From the NCBI GenBank assembly GCA_016874835.1, contig VGTB01000008.1, positions 1 through 39,827 on the forward strand: 39,827 nucleotides of DNA, given 5' to 3'. The notes beneath the pieces were generated by a model that made no database searches, was not told the origin of the DNA, and was given only the letters and a program-made list of their open reading frames with translations. Position numbers and translations under genes: made by a program. Each line of letters begins with the position of its first letter. Position 1 is the first letter of the stretch. Source of the DNA: Deltaproteobacteria bacterium (GTDB taxonomy: Bacteria > Desulfobacterota > Syntrophia > Syntrophales > UBA2185). Below, piece after piece: positions 1-9,739 of the stretch.

Positions 1-2
1 AT

Positions 3-155
3 GATGTTGATCCTCGCTGTTCCACCCTTATCACGAAAATATTTCAGGAGGAAGAGGCAAAGTTGTTAAAAGCTGCGCAATTAGCTGCAACAGGTATGCC
101 ATATGTGCATACATTGACCCGGACTGCTGCTAACGTTATGCAACCACTTGGCTAA
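3..155 (+). CDS. C-terminal fragment of an unidentified protein
   Basis: An open frame enters from the left edge and stops at TAA 153-155, giving about 50 residues. The visible part has an acidic/basic stretch (FQEEEAKLLKAAQLAA) and ends TRTAANVMQPLG. I do not recognise the family. It is called coding only because the frame is open from the edge and its composition looks protein-like. No terminator hairpin is evident after it. The next 239 nt, up to the small membrane protein, hold no gene I can support. Confidence 0.4.
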   Translation, partial: DVDPRCSTLITKIFQEEEAKLLKAAQLAATGMPYVHTLTRTAANVMQPLG

Positions 156-394
156 TTTTTTTTGTATTATGAATCGAGGGACGGTTTCCGTATGTATTTT
201 TTAACATTTTGTTCAGAGGGGTTGAACGAAAAGTATAATGGTGAGTCTGTCTTGATATTCGTGGGGATGATCATTATGAAAAGGCAAGACATGCTTCCGC
301 GGGAGGACAATTTGCCTTGAAATGTATATATTCTTATTGAAAATTTCGGGTCAGATCGGTAGTATCGGGCAACTGTATTTTCTTGAGGTCTCGT

Positions 395-574
395 ATGCAG
401 GAAATCTTAACGGCAGTAACATATCTGGTCGTATGGCTTATATGTGAGCGGGTTTTCGAAATTGAGAGCGGATTGACGAAACTCATCATTTCTCTGGGAG
501 CCGCAGTAGGGGTGTACCTCTTGATTGCAATCAAGGAATACAGGGAAAAAAAGGCTAAGGGTACGGATGACTGA
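395..574 (+). CDS. small two-helix membrane protein upstream of sensor kinase
   Basis: A 59-residue protein with two hydrophobic segments (about residues 4-20 and 27-46) and a short basic tail ending KEYREKKAKGTDD. ATG 395 was chosen because GAGGT at 385-389 lies 5 nt upstream; an in-frame TTG at 383 lacks such a site. Its TGA is directly followed by the ATG of the histidine kinase, so the two are probably translationally coupled. I do not recognise a named family. By position it could be an accessory membrane partner of the kinase, which is inference. Confidence 0.6.
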   Translation: MQEILTAVTYLVVWLICERVFEIESGLTKLIISLGAAVGVYLLIAIKEYREKKAKGTDD

Positions 575-3500
575 ATGAGGTTGGCGCAGATGAAGTCCGA
601 GAGGAAACAGAAAAGATTCCCCATCTGGTTGACGACGTTTACTGTCATTGTCATGATAGTTCTTTTTTCACTGATGATTAATCAGGCGAGGGAGAAAGAG
701 GCGGTCGAACAGTATGGAAAACAGTGTGTGGCGCTCGCCAGAGGAACGGCCTCCGGAATCGAGGATCTTTTTGACAGTGTGGAAAAGAGTATGATCATTC
801 TTTCCCGCTATCACGGTCGAGATAAAGTGCGATCGAATATTCAGATGATTTACGAAGACCTGGAGGGGAAGGTTGAGTTTATTGCCAGAGATAATGGTGC
901 TGACAGATTAACAGAGGTATATCCGGAAACTCTGAGTCGCAAGATCCTGGATAGAATTTCACAAAACCCCTCATTTGTTCAACTTGTCAGGGAGGTGCAA
1001 GGAACCGGTAAACCCGCAATCAGCAATCTTATTTCCGTCGATCACAGTGGCGGGAACAACAGGATAAAAGAGTACAGGGCTGTCATCATAGGTGCTCCGG
1101 AAATGGACGTGCAAAAAAGATATTCCGGGGGTGTGTTTGCCGTGTTGTCCCTCTCATCCATTATTGAGCGTTACCTTGAACCTGCCAAGAGTGATTTTCC
1201 CGGTGATGTGTTGATAGCTGATGAGAGGGGAAGTGTGTTGTTCCATCCGCGGCGGGAATTGATCGGTGCCGATATACACACAGTTGAACGCGGTGAATCC
1301 GGAGAAGCCTCGTCACTGAGACATAGAATGCTCAAGGAGAAAACAGGATACGGTGAGTATTTACTGCGAGATGCACAGGGCAAATATGAAAAAAGCATCG
1401 TTGCCTATGCACCGATCAATCTGAACAACCGCAGATGGTCGATCGCTGTCATCACCCCATACAGTACGGCGATTTCGCATGTGAAAAAAACATTCTTCAT
1501 TGTGATGCTGGAAGCCCTGCTCCTCATCGCGACCGTTGTTATCGGGAGTGTGATTGTGGTTCGTTCCGGCAAAAAACGTCTTCTTTTAGAGGAGGAATTG
1601 AAACATCTGAGGGAACGGGACAGATGGAGGGAACAGCTCAGCAGGGAAAAAAGGACTATCGAAGGCATCATTGAAGGTTCTCCCGTACCGGCATTTGTGA
1701 TTAACAGGGAGCATAAGGTTATTTTCTGGAACAAGGCCTGTACGGATTTGACAGGGTATGCGGGCGAGGAGATGATTGGCACGGAAAAACAGTATATGCC
1801 CTTCTACTCTGAGAAAAGGCCCGTGATCGCTGATCTTATTATCGACAATAATGTGGAGGGACTGGAAAAGTATTACGGAAGGAAAAGTGTGCGGAGGTCA
1901 CCCGTGGTTGCAGGGGCCTATGAGGCGAGAGATTTTTTCCCCAATCTGGGGGGGAAGAACAGGCATCTCTATTTCCTTGCGGCCCCAATCTATGACGAGA
2001 AGGGCGAAATTATCGCGGCGGTCGAGATGCTTCAGGATGTGACGAGTGAAAAAGAAATGGCACGCAGTCTCAAGGAATATGCTGCGAAGATCGAGCAGGA
2101 ACTGCATGAGAACGTCAAACTGAAAAAGACCATAGAAGGGATCATAGAGGGTTCTCCCATACCCACATTCGTCATCAACAGGGAGCATCGTATCATTTTC
2201 TGGAACAAGGCCTGCGAGGAATTGACAGGGTATACCGGCGAGGATATGATCGGTACGGATAAGCAGTATATGCCGTTTTATCAGGAGAAGCGACCCTCAA
2301 TGGCCGATTTGATCGTTGATAATGATATGGAAAGTTTGAAGCTCTATTACGGAGGGAAAAGATTGCAGAAGTCGCCCTTTGTTGAGGGTGCCTATGAGGC
2401 AAGTGACTTTTTTGAAAACCTGGGAGGTAAAAACAGGCACCTCTGTTTTCTGGCCGCACCCATCTATGACGAGAATGAGAATATTATCGCGGCAATTGAG
2501 ACCCTCCAGGATGTGACGAGAGAAGAAGACATGGCCAGGAATCTGCGCGAATATGCAGAATCCCTTTCGAATGAAATATATGAATTGATCAAGCTGCGGA
2601 CGGATACAGAAGAACTCTATTATCACCTTCAGTCGATACTGGACAGTTCCCCCGACCGGATATTTGCAATCGGCAAGGACGGTATCGTCAATTACGTGAG
2701 CCGGAGATCAACCGGAAAAGACGGTACTTCACCGAAACAGATGGAGGGCAGATACTTTATCGAGTTCGTGGTCCCGGAATACAGGGAGTTCATGCAGATG
2801 AAATGGGAAGAAGTAAAGAAGGGAATCTACAAGCCCTTCGAGATCGAGGTATCTGCGAGAGACGGCTCGAAGAGAAACCTTTTGATCACTTTCAGTCCCA
2901 TCAAGGGGACCGATCACTTTCTCCTGGTTCAGCGCAATATTACGGAATTCAAAAATCTCGAGAAGAAATTTTATGAGAGTCAGAAGCTGGCCGCGGTAGG
3001 GCAGCTCTCCGCCGGTATCGCCCATGAAGTGAGAAATCCACTTTCCTCTATCAAGATGAGTCTTCAGATTCTGGAAAAGAGATTAAGACCTGCCGGGAAT
3101 GATTTGAAACGTTTCAAGATCGCGGAAAAAGAGGTGGAGCATCTGGAGAAGCTGGTAAGCGATATCCTGATCTATGCGAAACCCGCGGAACCGGAATTAA
3201 AGACGGTTGATATCGGCAACCTCCTTGAGAGTTCCTTACTGAGCGTCGAAAAGGAGCTGTCAGAAAAGAAAATAAAGGTACAGATGCACAATGACCCCCG
3301 TATTCCGCCTGTGAGCGTGGACGGGGAAATGCTCAAACAGGCGTTTATCAATATGTATCTGAATGCGATAGACGCGATGGAGGAAGGGGGAACGCTTACG
3401 CTGGGAACGAAATATGGGGAAAGCGGGAATCGATTCGTCCGGATCGAAATTGAGGATGACGGGAGCGGCATTGATGAGCAAGATATACCGCACCTGTTTA

Positions 3501-3688
3501 ATCCTTTTTTCACTCGAAAGAGATACGGAACCGGTCTGGGTTTGACCCAGGTGAAAAAAATCGTTGACATGCACCATGGCACAATAGAGATATTCAGTAA
3601 AAAACAGAAGGGGACAAAAATAGTAGTGATATTGCCAACGGAAAAAACGATTCGATCGGACAACTCCATCAATGACGCCGGGGGATGA
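575..3688 (+). CDS. membrane sensor histidine kinase with three PAS domains
   Basis: A 1037-residue sensor kinase. A transmembrane helix (about 16-36) is followed by a roughly 270-residue extracytoplasmic region resembling a Cache-type sensor, then a second helix (about 305-330). The cytoplasmic part has two nearly duplicated PAS domains (about 363-510 and 520-670), a third PAS (about 685-800), a HisKA domain with phospho-acceptor His817 in GIAHEVRNPL, and an HATPase with an N box (NAIDAM), a G1 box (DDGSGID) and a G2 box (GTGLGLTQVKK). An alternative start is ATG 590, which has GAGG upstream. The gene sits between a small membrane protein and an NtrC-type regulator, its likely cognate partner. 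The ligand is unknown. Confidence 0.93.
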   Translation: MRLAQMKSERKQKRFPIWLTTFTVIVMIVLFSLMINQAREKEAVEQYGKQCVALARGTASGIEDLFDSVEKSMIILSRYHGRDKVRSNIQMIYEDLEGKVEFIARDNGADRLTEVYPETLSRKILDRISQNPSFVQLVREVQGTGKPAISNLISVDHSGGNNRIKEYRAVIIGAPEMDVQKRYSGGVFAVLSLSSIIERYLEPAKSDFPGDVLIADERGSVLFHPRRELIGADIHTVERGESGEASSLRHRMLKEKTGYGEYLLRDAQGKYEKSIVAYAPINLNNRRWSIAVITPYSTAISHVKKTFFIVMLEALLLIATVVIGSVIVVRSGKKRLLLEEELKHLRERDRWREQLSREKRTIEGIIEGSPVPAFVINREHKVIFWNKACTDLTGYAGEEMIGTEKQYMPFYSEKRPVIADLIIDNNVEGLEKYYGRKSVRRSPVVAGAYEARDFFPNLGGKNRHLYFLAAPIYDEKGEIIAAVEMLQDVTSEKEMARSLKEYAAKIEQELHENVKLKKTIEGIIEGSPIPTFVINREHRIIFWNKACEELTGYTGEDMIGTDKQYMPFYQEKRPSMADLIVDNDMESLKLYYGGKRLQKSPFVEGAYEASDFFENLGGKNRHLCFLAAPIYDENENIIAAIETLQDVTREEDMARNLREYAESLSNEIYELIKLRTDTEELYYHLQSILDSSPDRIFAIGKDGIVNYVSRRSTGKDGTSPKQMEGRYFIEFVVPEYREFMQMKWEEVKKGIYKPFEIEVSARDGSKRNLLITFSPIKGTDHFLLVQRNITEFKNLEKKFYESQKLAAVGQLSAGIAHEVRNPLSSIKMSLQILEKRLRPAGNDLKRFKIAEKEVEHLEKLVSDILIYAKPAEPELKTVDIGNLLESSLLSVEKELSEKKIKVQMHNDPRIPPVSVDGEMLKQAFINMYLNAIDAMEEGGTLTLGTKYGESGNRFVRIEIEDDGSGIDEQDIPHLFNPFFTRKRYGTGLGLTQVKKIVDMHHGTIEIFSKKQKGTKIVVILPTEKTIRSDNSINDAGG

Positions 3689-3692
3689 AGGG

Positions 3693-5075
3693 ATGGCAAA
3701 AATTCTCATAATAGACGATGACAGTTCCATCTGTGAAACCATCGATCTTTATCTGACGGAAGAGGGATATGAAGTATATACGGCGAAGACAGGCACGGAA
3801 GGGTTGAACAAGTTTGTGCAGACATCGCCGGATGTCGTCATCCTGGACATCAGGCTTCCCGATATTGACGGGTTTACAGTGCTTGAGGATCTGCGGGAGG
3901 ATGATGAGAACGTCAAGGTGATCATGATAACCGCGCATCATGACATGGATACCACGATCAATGCCATGAAGGCAGGAGCCTTCGATTATATACGGAAGCC
4001 CGTTAATATCGATGAGCTTGAGATCGCAGTGCGAAAGGCCCTGAAATCCATCGAAATGGAACGGAAAATAGATGGTCTTCTCATGGAACCGTCACGACAG
4101 TTCAAGGTCGGTGACATTATCGGAACGGGCAGGGAGATGAGCGAGATTTTCAAGACCATCGGCATCGTCTCCCAGAGCAGAACAACAGTGCTCATTCAAG
4201 GAGAAAGTGGTACGGGCAAAGAGTTGATTGCCAAGGTAATTCACCACAACACCTCGCCGAATGAGCCGTATATTGCCGTGAATTGCTCCGCCATTGTGGA
4301 AACACTTCTGGAATCGGAGCTGTTCGGTCACGAGAAAGGTTCCTTTACGGGGGCTATTGCCAGGAAGTTGGGAAAATTTGAGCTCGCCCGTTACGGCACG
4401 GTTTTTCTGGATGAGATCAGTGAGATGTCGCTCAATCTTCAGGCAAAGCTCTTGAGGATCCTTCAGGAAATGGAATTTGAAAGGGTAGGAGGAAAAGATA
4501 AGGTAAAGGTAAATGCGAGAATTATCGCAGCAACGAACAAAGATCTGAAAACCCTGGTGAAGGAGGGGAAATTCCGGGACGATCTTTTTTATCGTTTGAA
4601 TATCGTGTCCATTAAGATTCCTCCGCTGAGGGAGAGGAGGGAAGAGATCCCCCATTTAGTCGATTATCTCATTACCAAGATCAACCGTGATCTTCACAAG
4701 AGGATGCTGGGAGTGTCCGACGAGGTAATGGATACCTTCATGAAATATACCTGGCCGGGAAACGTGAGGGAACTGGAGAACCTCCTGGTGCGTGCTGTCG
4801 TGGTTGCCAAAGGACAGATTCTGGGAAGAGGTGATTTCCCCGATCTTCTGGAGGATTTTGATAAAAAGCCGGTACCCGTGGAAACAGAGGACGAAGATTT
4901 TATAAAGTCGGACGAGTTGTTGACGCTTGATGAGGTTGAGGAGAGGTATATCAGGAAGATTATCAAGAATAACAGCAACAAGACAAAGGGTGAAATATGT
5001 GAAATTCTTGGTATCTCCCGTCCCACCTTTGAACGAAAGCTGGATAGATACGGAATCGTCTTTGAACGGGAATGA
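3693..5075 (+). CDS. NtrC-family sigma-54-dependent response regulator
   Basis: A 460-residue response regulator. The receiver domain (1-120) has the acidic pocket D8-D10, phospho-acceptor D52 (VVILDIRLP), T80 and K102. A central AAA+ domain has Walker A GESGTGKE and the sigma-54 contact loop GSFTGA, a variant of the usual GAFTGA. A Fis-type helix-turn-helix lies at the end (KGEICEILGISRPTFERKL). ATG 3693 is preferred over the in-frame ATG 3672 because the protein then begins MAKILIIDDD and GAAGGG lies close upstream. It starts 4 nt after the kinase stop, so the two are co-transcribed. Its targets cannot be read from the sequence. Confidence 0.94.
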   Translation: MAKILIIDDDSSICETIDLYLTEEGYEVYTAKTGTEGLNKFVQTSPDVVILDIRLPDIDGFTVLEDLREDDENVKVIMITAHHDMDTTINAMKAGAFDYIRKPVNIDELEIAVRKALKSIEMERKIDGLLMEPSRQFKVGDIIGTGREMSEIFKTIGIVSQSRTTVLIQGESGTGKELIAKVIHHNTSPNEPYIAVNCSAIVETLLESELFGHEKGSFTGAIARKLGKFELARYGTVFLDEISEMSLNLQAKLLRILQEMEFERVGGKDKVKVNARIIAATNKDLKTLVKEGKFRDDLFYRLNIVSIKIPPLRERREEIPHLVDYLITKINRDLHKRMLGVSDEVMDTFMKYTWPGNVRELENLLVRAVVVAKGQILGRGDFPDLLEDFDKKPVPVETEDEDFIKSDELLTLDEVEERYIRKIIKNNSNKTKGEICEILGISRPTFERKLDRYGIVFERE

Positions 5076-5128
5076 CGGTTTCTGATTCTATGATGATGCA
5101 GTGTTGAAACAACGCGGGAAAACCGGAA

Positions 5129-5719
5129 ATGAAAGTTGTGTCAGCAGAATTTCTTACCTCCGCCGCGGAACCTTCTCGGTATCCCGATGATGTATTTCCC
5201 GAGGTGGCCTTTGCCGGCAGGTCAAACGTGGGCAAATCTTCTCTGATAAACACCATAACCGGGAGAAAAGCACTTGCCAGAACAAGCGGCACGCCAGGCT
5301 GTACCCGGCTTATCAATTTTTTCCGAGTGAACCGTCAGATTACTTTTGTGGATCTGCCGGGGTACGGCTTTGCAAAAGTCCCGCTCTCTGTGAGAAGACA
5401 GTGGGGACCGATGGTCGAAACGTATCTCAGGGAGAGGAAATCTTTAAGACTCGTCGTGGTCATCCTTGACATACGAAGGGATCCTTCGGGAGAGGATATC
5501 GTCCTTACAGACTGGCTTCATCACTACAATGTGAATTTCATTTTCGTTCTCACAAAGATAGATAAAATTTCCAGGAATCAACAGAGAATGCGTCAGCGGC
5601 ACATTAAAGAACTTCTCGGACTCACCGTGGATCCCGTTCTGTTTTCCGCCCGGACCGGGGAAGGGAAAAATGATGTCTGGAAAGCAATACGTAACGGGGT
5701 AGTTCTCAATCCCACCTGA
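5129..5719 (+). CDS. engB: ribosome biogenesis GTP-binding protein EngB (YihA/YsxC)
   Basis: A 196-residue Era/Obg-superfamily GTPase needed for 50S subunit assembly in well-studied bacteria. Visible motifs are the G1 loop GRSNVGKSS, the G3 motif DLPGYG, the G4 motif TKID and the G5-like SARTGEG. Its length is typical of the family. It follows the two-component genes by 53 nt on the same strand and has its own ATG at 5129. I see no sign of disruption. Confidence 0.95.
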   Translation: MKVVSAEFLTSAAEPSRYPDDVFPEVAFAGRSNVGKSSLINTITGRKALARTSGTPGCTRLINFFRVNRQITFVDLPGYGFAKVPLSVRRQWGPMVETYLRERKSLRLVVVILDIRRDPSGEDIVLTDWLHHYNVNFIFVLTKIDKISRNQQRMRQRHIKELLGLTVDPVLFSARTGEGKNDVWKAIRNGVVLNPT

Positions 5720-5752
5720 GGCCTGCATGGCTGGCGTGGAGAACGATTTCGC

Positions 5753-5781
5753 TTGACATGCAGAAGTCGTTTACCTATACT
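5753..5781 (+). promoter_or_regulatory. sigma-70-type promoter for the hyp cluster
   Basis: TTGACA (5753-5758) and TATACT (5776-5781) are separated by exactly 17 nt, a near-consensus arrangement. They lie about 80 nt upstream of hypC, after engB. Confidence 0.7.
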
Positions 5782-5860
5782 CCCGCTCCCACGGACGCAT
5801 CACGCGCATTGGCGGTTTCAAGTAAGTGGAGACATGAGGTGAGTTGAGGGGTTGTAGCAT

Positions 5861-6082
5861 ATGTGTCTCGGAATTCCCGGCAAGATACTCTCAATTGATG
5901 AGCACAAACGTGCCGTTGTCGAAATCAGCGGTGTGCAGAGGGAGGTGCGTCTGGATCTGATTGCTGAGGCAACGGAACCGGGTGATTACGTGATATGCCA
6001 TGCGGGTTTTGCGATTCACAGGATTGACGAAAACCTGGCACAGGAGTTGTTGGATTGCCTGCGTGAGATTGCGGGAACATGA
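5861..6082 (+). CDS. hypC: [NiFe] hydrogenase maturation chaperone HypC
   Basis: A 73-residue protein starting MCLGIPGKI. The essential Cys2 is in place; in the family it carries the Fe(CN)2CO unit with HypD and delivers it to the hydrogenase large subunit. GAGGG lies upstream of ATG 5861. The end overlaps the ATG of hypD by 4 nt (ATGA), so the two are translationally coupled, as fits a HypC-HypD complex. The likely client is the Ech large subunit encoded on the opposite strand. Confidence 0.96.
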   Translation: MCLGIPGKILSIDEHKRAVVEISGVQREVRLDLIAEATEPGDYVICHAGFAIHRIDENLAQELLDCLREIAGT

Positions 6083-7167
6083 AGTTCATTGACGAGTACA
6101 GAGATCCGTTACTTGCGGGGAAACTGTTGGAGCGCATTGCGAGACTCGCGTTATCGGCCGGAAGACAGATGACCATTATGGAGGTATGCGGCACCCACAC
6201 CGTCACCATCGGCCGTTTTGGAATCAGAAACCTTCTGCCGGAGAATATCAGGCTTATATCGGGACCGGGCTGTCCGGTTTGTGTGACATCCATTCATGAT
6301 GTGGATTCTGCCCTGTTTCTTGCCGGAATACCCGGTGTGATTTTCGCCACGTTCGGTGATATGTTGAGGGTACCCGGATCGCAGGGTGTGACTCTGCAAA
6401 GGGTGAAGGCTCGAGGGGCGGATATCCGGGTGATTCCTTCCGCAGTTGATTGCATTGAACTGGCCGGGGAGAACAGGACCAAAGAGGTCGTTTTGATGGG
6501 GATAGGTTTTGAGACAACATCCCCCACTGTGGCCTCGGTGGTAAGGGATTGTAAAGAAAGAGGTATAAAAAACTTTTCCGTCTTCTCGGTTCATAAAGTC
6601 ATCCCTCCCGCCCTGAAGGTGCTTGTCGATGATCCCGCACTCAATATTGACGGGTTTCTCTGTCCCGGACACGTAAGTACGATAATCGGGGCAGAGCCGT
6701 ACACATTTGTTGCCGAGGCGGGCAGTTCGGCGGTAATTACAGGTTTTGAGCCAGTCGACATTCTCGAGGGAATTTTTATGATTCTCGGCCAGATCAGGGA
6801 ACACAAAAAAACAGTGGCAATCCAGTACAGAAGGGGGGTCAATCCCGAAGGAAACCTCAGGGCAAAAGAGTTATTGAACGACGTGTTCAAGCCTGGAGCG
6901 ACGTCATGGAGAGGACTGGGAATGATACCGGACAGCGGTTTGTATTTTCGTGAGGCCTATCGGAATTTTGATGCCCGGCTGCGATTCGACATTCCTCCGT
7001 TGGAAAGTGTTGAGGTAACAGGATGTCGCTGTGGTGACGTTCTTAGGGGTATCATTTCTCCCCGGGAATGTCCCCTCTTCAAATCGGTGTGCACACCTCT
7101 GAATCCTCTTGGTCCCTGTATGGTATCTACGGAGGGGACGTGCTCGGCCTACTATCGTTATCATTAG
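6079..7167 (+). CDS. hypD: [NiFe] hydrogenase maturation protein HypD
   Basis: A 362-residue iron-sulfur scaffold on which the Fe(CN)2CO group is assembled. Family signatures are CGTHT near residue 38, GPGCPVC, GIGFETTSPT, and the cysteine-rich C-terminus (GCRCGDVLRG, then further Cys residues in the last 25). Length is normal. It overlaps hypC by 4 nt. It is followed by a 216-nt gap before hypF that holds no recognisable gene. Confidence 0.96.
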   Translation: MKFIDEYRDPLLAGKLLERIARLALSAGRQMTIMEVCGTHTVTIGRFGIRNLLPENIRLISGPGCPVCVTSIHDVDSALFLAGIPGVIFATFGDMLRVPGSQGVTLQRVKARGADIRVIPSAVDCIELAGENRTKEVVLMGIGFETTSPTVASVVRDCKERGIKNFSVFSVHKVIPPALKVLVDDPALNIDGFLCPGHVSTIIGAEPYTFVAEAGSSAVITGFEPVDILEGIFMILGQIREHKKTVAIQYRRGVNPEGNLRAKELLNDVFKPGATSWRGLGMIPDSGLYFREAYRNFDARLRFDIPPLESVEVTGCRCGDVLRGIISPRECPLFKSVCTPLNPLGPCMVSTEGTCSAYYRYH

Positions 7168-7383
7168 GATTGCACATTGATGTCTTTGTTCTCATGCGGA
7201 GAATGCTTGCGTAAGGAGCTCACCGCCCACACCATGTCTTCCTTATGATCGGTATTTCGGGAAACAGAAGCGGCCATATGTTCATTCATTGCGGTGTGAC
7301 ATTTCGCCTCTATGCGCGTATTTTTTCCAATTGTATGCGGTGGCGTATTCGCACAATGGTAGCGGGTTCTGCATTGCGAAGTG

Positions 7384-9663
7384 ATGATTAAGAGAAAACG
7401 GTATATCTTTACGGGAATTGTTCAGGGGGTAGGATTCAGACCCTTCATTCACCGTGTTGCGAAAGAACATTCTCTTTCGGGTTTTGTGCAGAATCGCTCT
7501 GATGGCGTAGTGGTTGAGGTTGAGGGGAGTGTTGAAGCTCTGGATGATTTTATCAGAGAGGTCATTTCCCGACCTCCCCCTCTTGCCGATATATCCCGAT
7601 TTTCCCAGATGGAAGTGGATGTTCTTCAGGATGATGAGTTTCGTATTATCACGAGCAGAAAGGGTGATCGGGGAGAGGTGCACATCGCGCCTGATATTGC
7701 TGTGTGTGATGAGTGCCTTCATGAGTTGTTTTCTCCTCCGGACAGGAGGTATCTCTATCCGTTCATCAACTGCACGAACTGTGGTCCCAGATTGACGATC
7801 ATCAGGGGAGTTCCCTACGACAGGGAAAATACCTCCATGGCGTGTTTCCCTCTCTGTCCGGAGTGTGAAAGAGAGTATGAGAATCCTCACGATCGCCGGT
7901 TCCATGCCGAACCCACGGCATGCCCCGTTTGTGGACCGTCTCTCTCTTTTCTGGATAGTGAAGGGAACGTTGTGTCGACGAAGAATCCTGTGCGTGAAGC
8001 GAAAGATGCGCTTCTCCGGGGTGACGTGATCGCGGTAAAAGGGTTGGGAGGGTACCATTTGGCGGTTGATGCAACAGACGATATTGCCGTGATAAGGCTG
8101 AGGAATCGTAAATACAGAGAAGCCAAGCCGCTGGCGATTATGGTAAAGGACGTTGAACATGCGTCAATGATTGCCCATGTAGGGCAGAAGGAAAAGGACC
8201 TTCTGCTTTCCCGTGAGCGGCCCATCGTTCTGGCAAAGAAAAAGGAAAATACGAAAATCTCTCCTCACGTAGCCCCCGGGATGGCTCATTTCGGCATCAT
8301 GCTCCCTTATACTCCCCTTCATCATATGCTTATGGACGAGAGATTCTTCGCGCTGGTGATGACCAGCGCCAATCACAAGGACGAACCCATTTGCATCGCG
8401 AACCGGGAAGCAGTCTCAAGGCTGAGGGGAATTGCGGATTTCTTTCTGGTGCACAACCGGGACATCCTGGTCAGGTGTGATGATTCCATAGCGATGATTG
8501 CGGCGGGGAAATCACGGGTATTGAGGCGTTCAAGAGGTCTTTCACCTAAACCTGTCGTACTCGGCGAATCGTATCCTGAAATTCTCGCGCTGGGACCTCA
8601 GATAAAATCGACAGTGTGCATAGTGAAAAAGGATTGTGCCTTTCTCAGTCCTCACATAGGAGATATGGAAACACCGCAGGCCAGGGATTTTTTTCATGAG
8701 AGTGTATCGGTTCTGCAGACGATTTCCGAGTGCGCGCCGAAAGTGATTGCCTGTGATCTCCACCCCGGTTACTACTCATCACGTGTTTCCCGTGGCATGA
8801 GTAACCATATAATTATACCGGTTCAGCATCATCATGCTCATGTGGTGAGCTGTATGGCGGAAAATGCTCTCTCAGGGAAAGTGATAGGTCTCGCCATGGA
8901 CGGCACGGGATACGGGACCGATGGTCAGGTCTGGGGAGGTGAATTTCTTGTAGCCGACGAGCGGGAGTTTGAGAGGGCCGGACATATCCGTTACTATCTC
9001 CTTCCCGGAGGAGAAGCGGCGATACGGGAACCGTGGCGTATTGCGGTGAGTCTTTTACAGGAGGCCTACGGGGGTGCCTGGAGAGAAGTGGCTGAGAGAC
9101 TGGACCTGATTCCCGAAAAGAGGCACTATGAGATATTCGACCGGGTTATGAAGCTGAAGATCAACAGCCCTTATGCGTCCAGTCTCGGCAGAATATTTGA
9201 CGCCGTCGCCGCGATCATGGGACTGCGCCGGCATGTGAGTTTTGAGGGACAGGCCGCCATGGAGTTGGAAGCAATTGCGGTGAAGGACACCGATGTGGAT
9301 CTGCCCTTTGGTTTATTTGAAAAAGAGGGGTTGTTGCTCCTTGATCTCATTCCGTCGATCCGTGAACTTACGGAAGCATTCCTGAGACGTGTCCCTGCAG
9401 AAGAGATTGCATTTGCCTTTCATCAAACCCTGCGAAGGGCATTCATCGTCGCGACTGAGACCCTTCGCGAAAAAACAGGATTGCATCGTGTTGTGTTGAG
9501 CGGAGGATGTTTTCAGAATCGTGTACTCCTGGAGGGGTGTGTCATGGATCTGGAAGATGCCGGTTTCGAGGTGTATTCCCACTCCCTCGTGCCGACAAAC
9601 GACGGGGGGATTTCATTGGGACAGGCGGTCTGTGCGGGAGCACGGATAAAGAGAGGCGTGTGA
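7384..9663 (+). CDS. hypF: carbamoyltransferase HypF
   Basis: A 759-residue protein that makes the carbamoyl group later converted to the cyanide ligands. Domains in order: acylphosphatase (about 5-90, GIVQGVGFRPF), paired zinc-finger motifs (CDEC, CTNC, CPLCPEC, CPVC), a YrdC-like domain (about 200-385), and a Kae1-like carbamoyltransferase domain with HHHAH, DGTGYGTDG and SGGCFQNRVL. GTG 7381 is directly followed by ATG 7384 in frame; I chose the ATG. The Shine-Dalgarno sequence is weak. It is separated from hypD by a 216-nt gap but lies on the same strand. Confidence 0.95.
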   Translation: MIKRKRYIFTGIVQGVGFRPFIHRVAKEHSLSGFVQNRSDGVVVEVEGSVEALDDFIREVISRPPPLADISRFSQMEVDVLQDDEFRIITSRKGDRGEVHIAPDIAVCDECLHELFSPPDRRYLYPFINCTNCGPRLTIIRGVPYDRENTSMACFPLCPECEREYENPHDRRFHAEPTACPVCGPSLSFLDSEGNVVSTKNPVREAKDALLRGDVIAVKGLGGYHLAVDATDDIAVIRLRNRKYREAKPLAIMVKDVEHASMIAHVGQKEKDLLLSRERPIVLAKKKENTKISPHVAPGMAHFGIMLPYTPLHHMLMDERFFALVMTSANHKDEPICIANREAVSRLRGIADFFLVHNRDILVRCDDSIAMIAAGKSRVLRRSRGLSPKPVVLGESYPEILALGPQIKSTVCIVKKDCAFLSPHIGDMETPQARDFFHESVSVLQTISECAPKVIACDLHPGYYSSRVSRGMSNHIIIPVQHHHAHVVSCMAENALSGKVIGLAMDGTGYGTDGQVWGGEFLVADEREFERAGHIRYYLLPGGEAAIREPWRIAVSLLQEAYGGAWREVAERLDLIPEKRHYEIFDRVMKLKINSPYASSLGRIFDAVAAIMGLRRHVSFEGQAAMELEAIAVKDTDVDLPFGLFEKEGLLLLDLIPSIRELTEAFLRRVPAEEIAFAFHQTLRRAFIVATETLREKTGLHRVVLSGGCFQNRVLLEGCVMDLEDAGFEVYSHSLVPTNDGGISLGQAVCAGARIKRGV

Positions 9664-9739
9664 AAAAAGTTCTGACTGGGCGGTTCTGGAAGTGTGAGGG
9701 GAACATATATTTTTGAACGATTGAGGAAGGTGTCCGAAG

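Noticed and set aside
276-320. 14-codon frame (MKRQDMLPREDNLP) upstream of the small membrane protein
   Set aside because: Too short to support, with a poor ribosome-binding site and no neighbour link.
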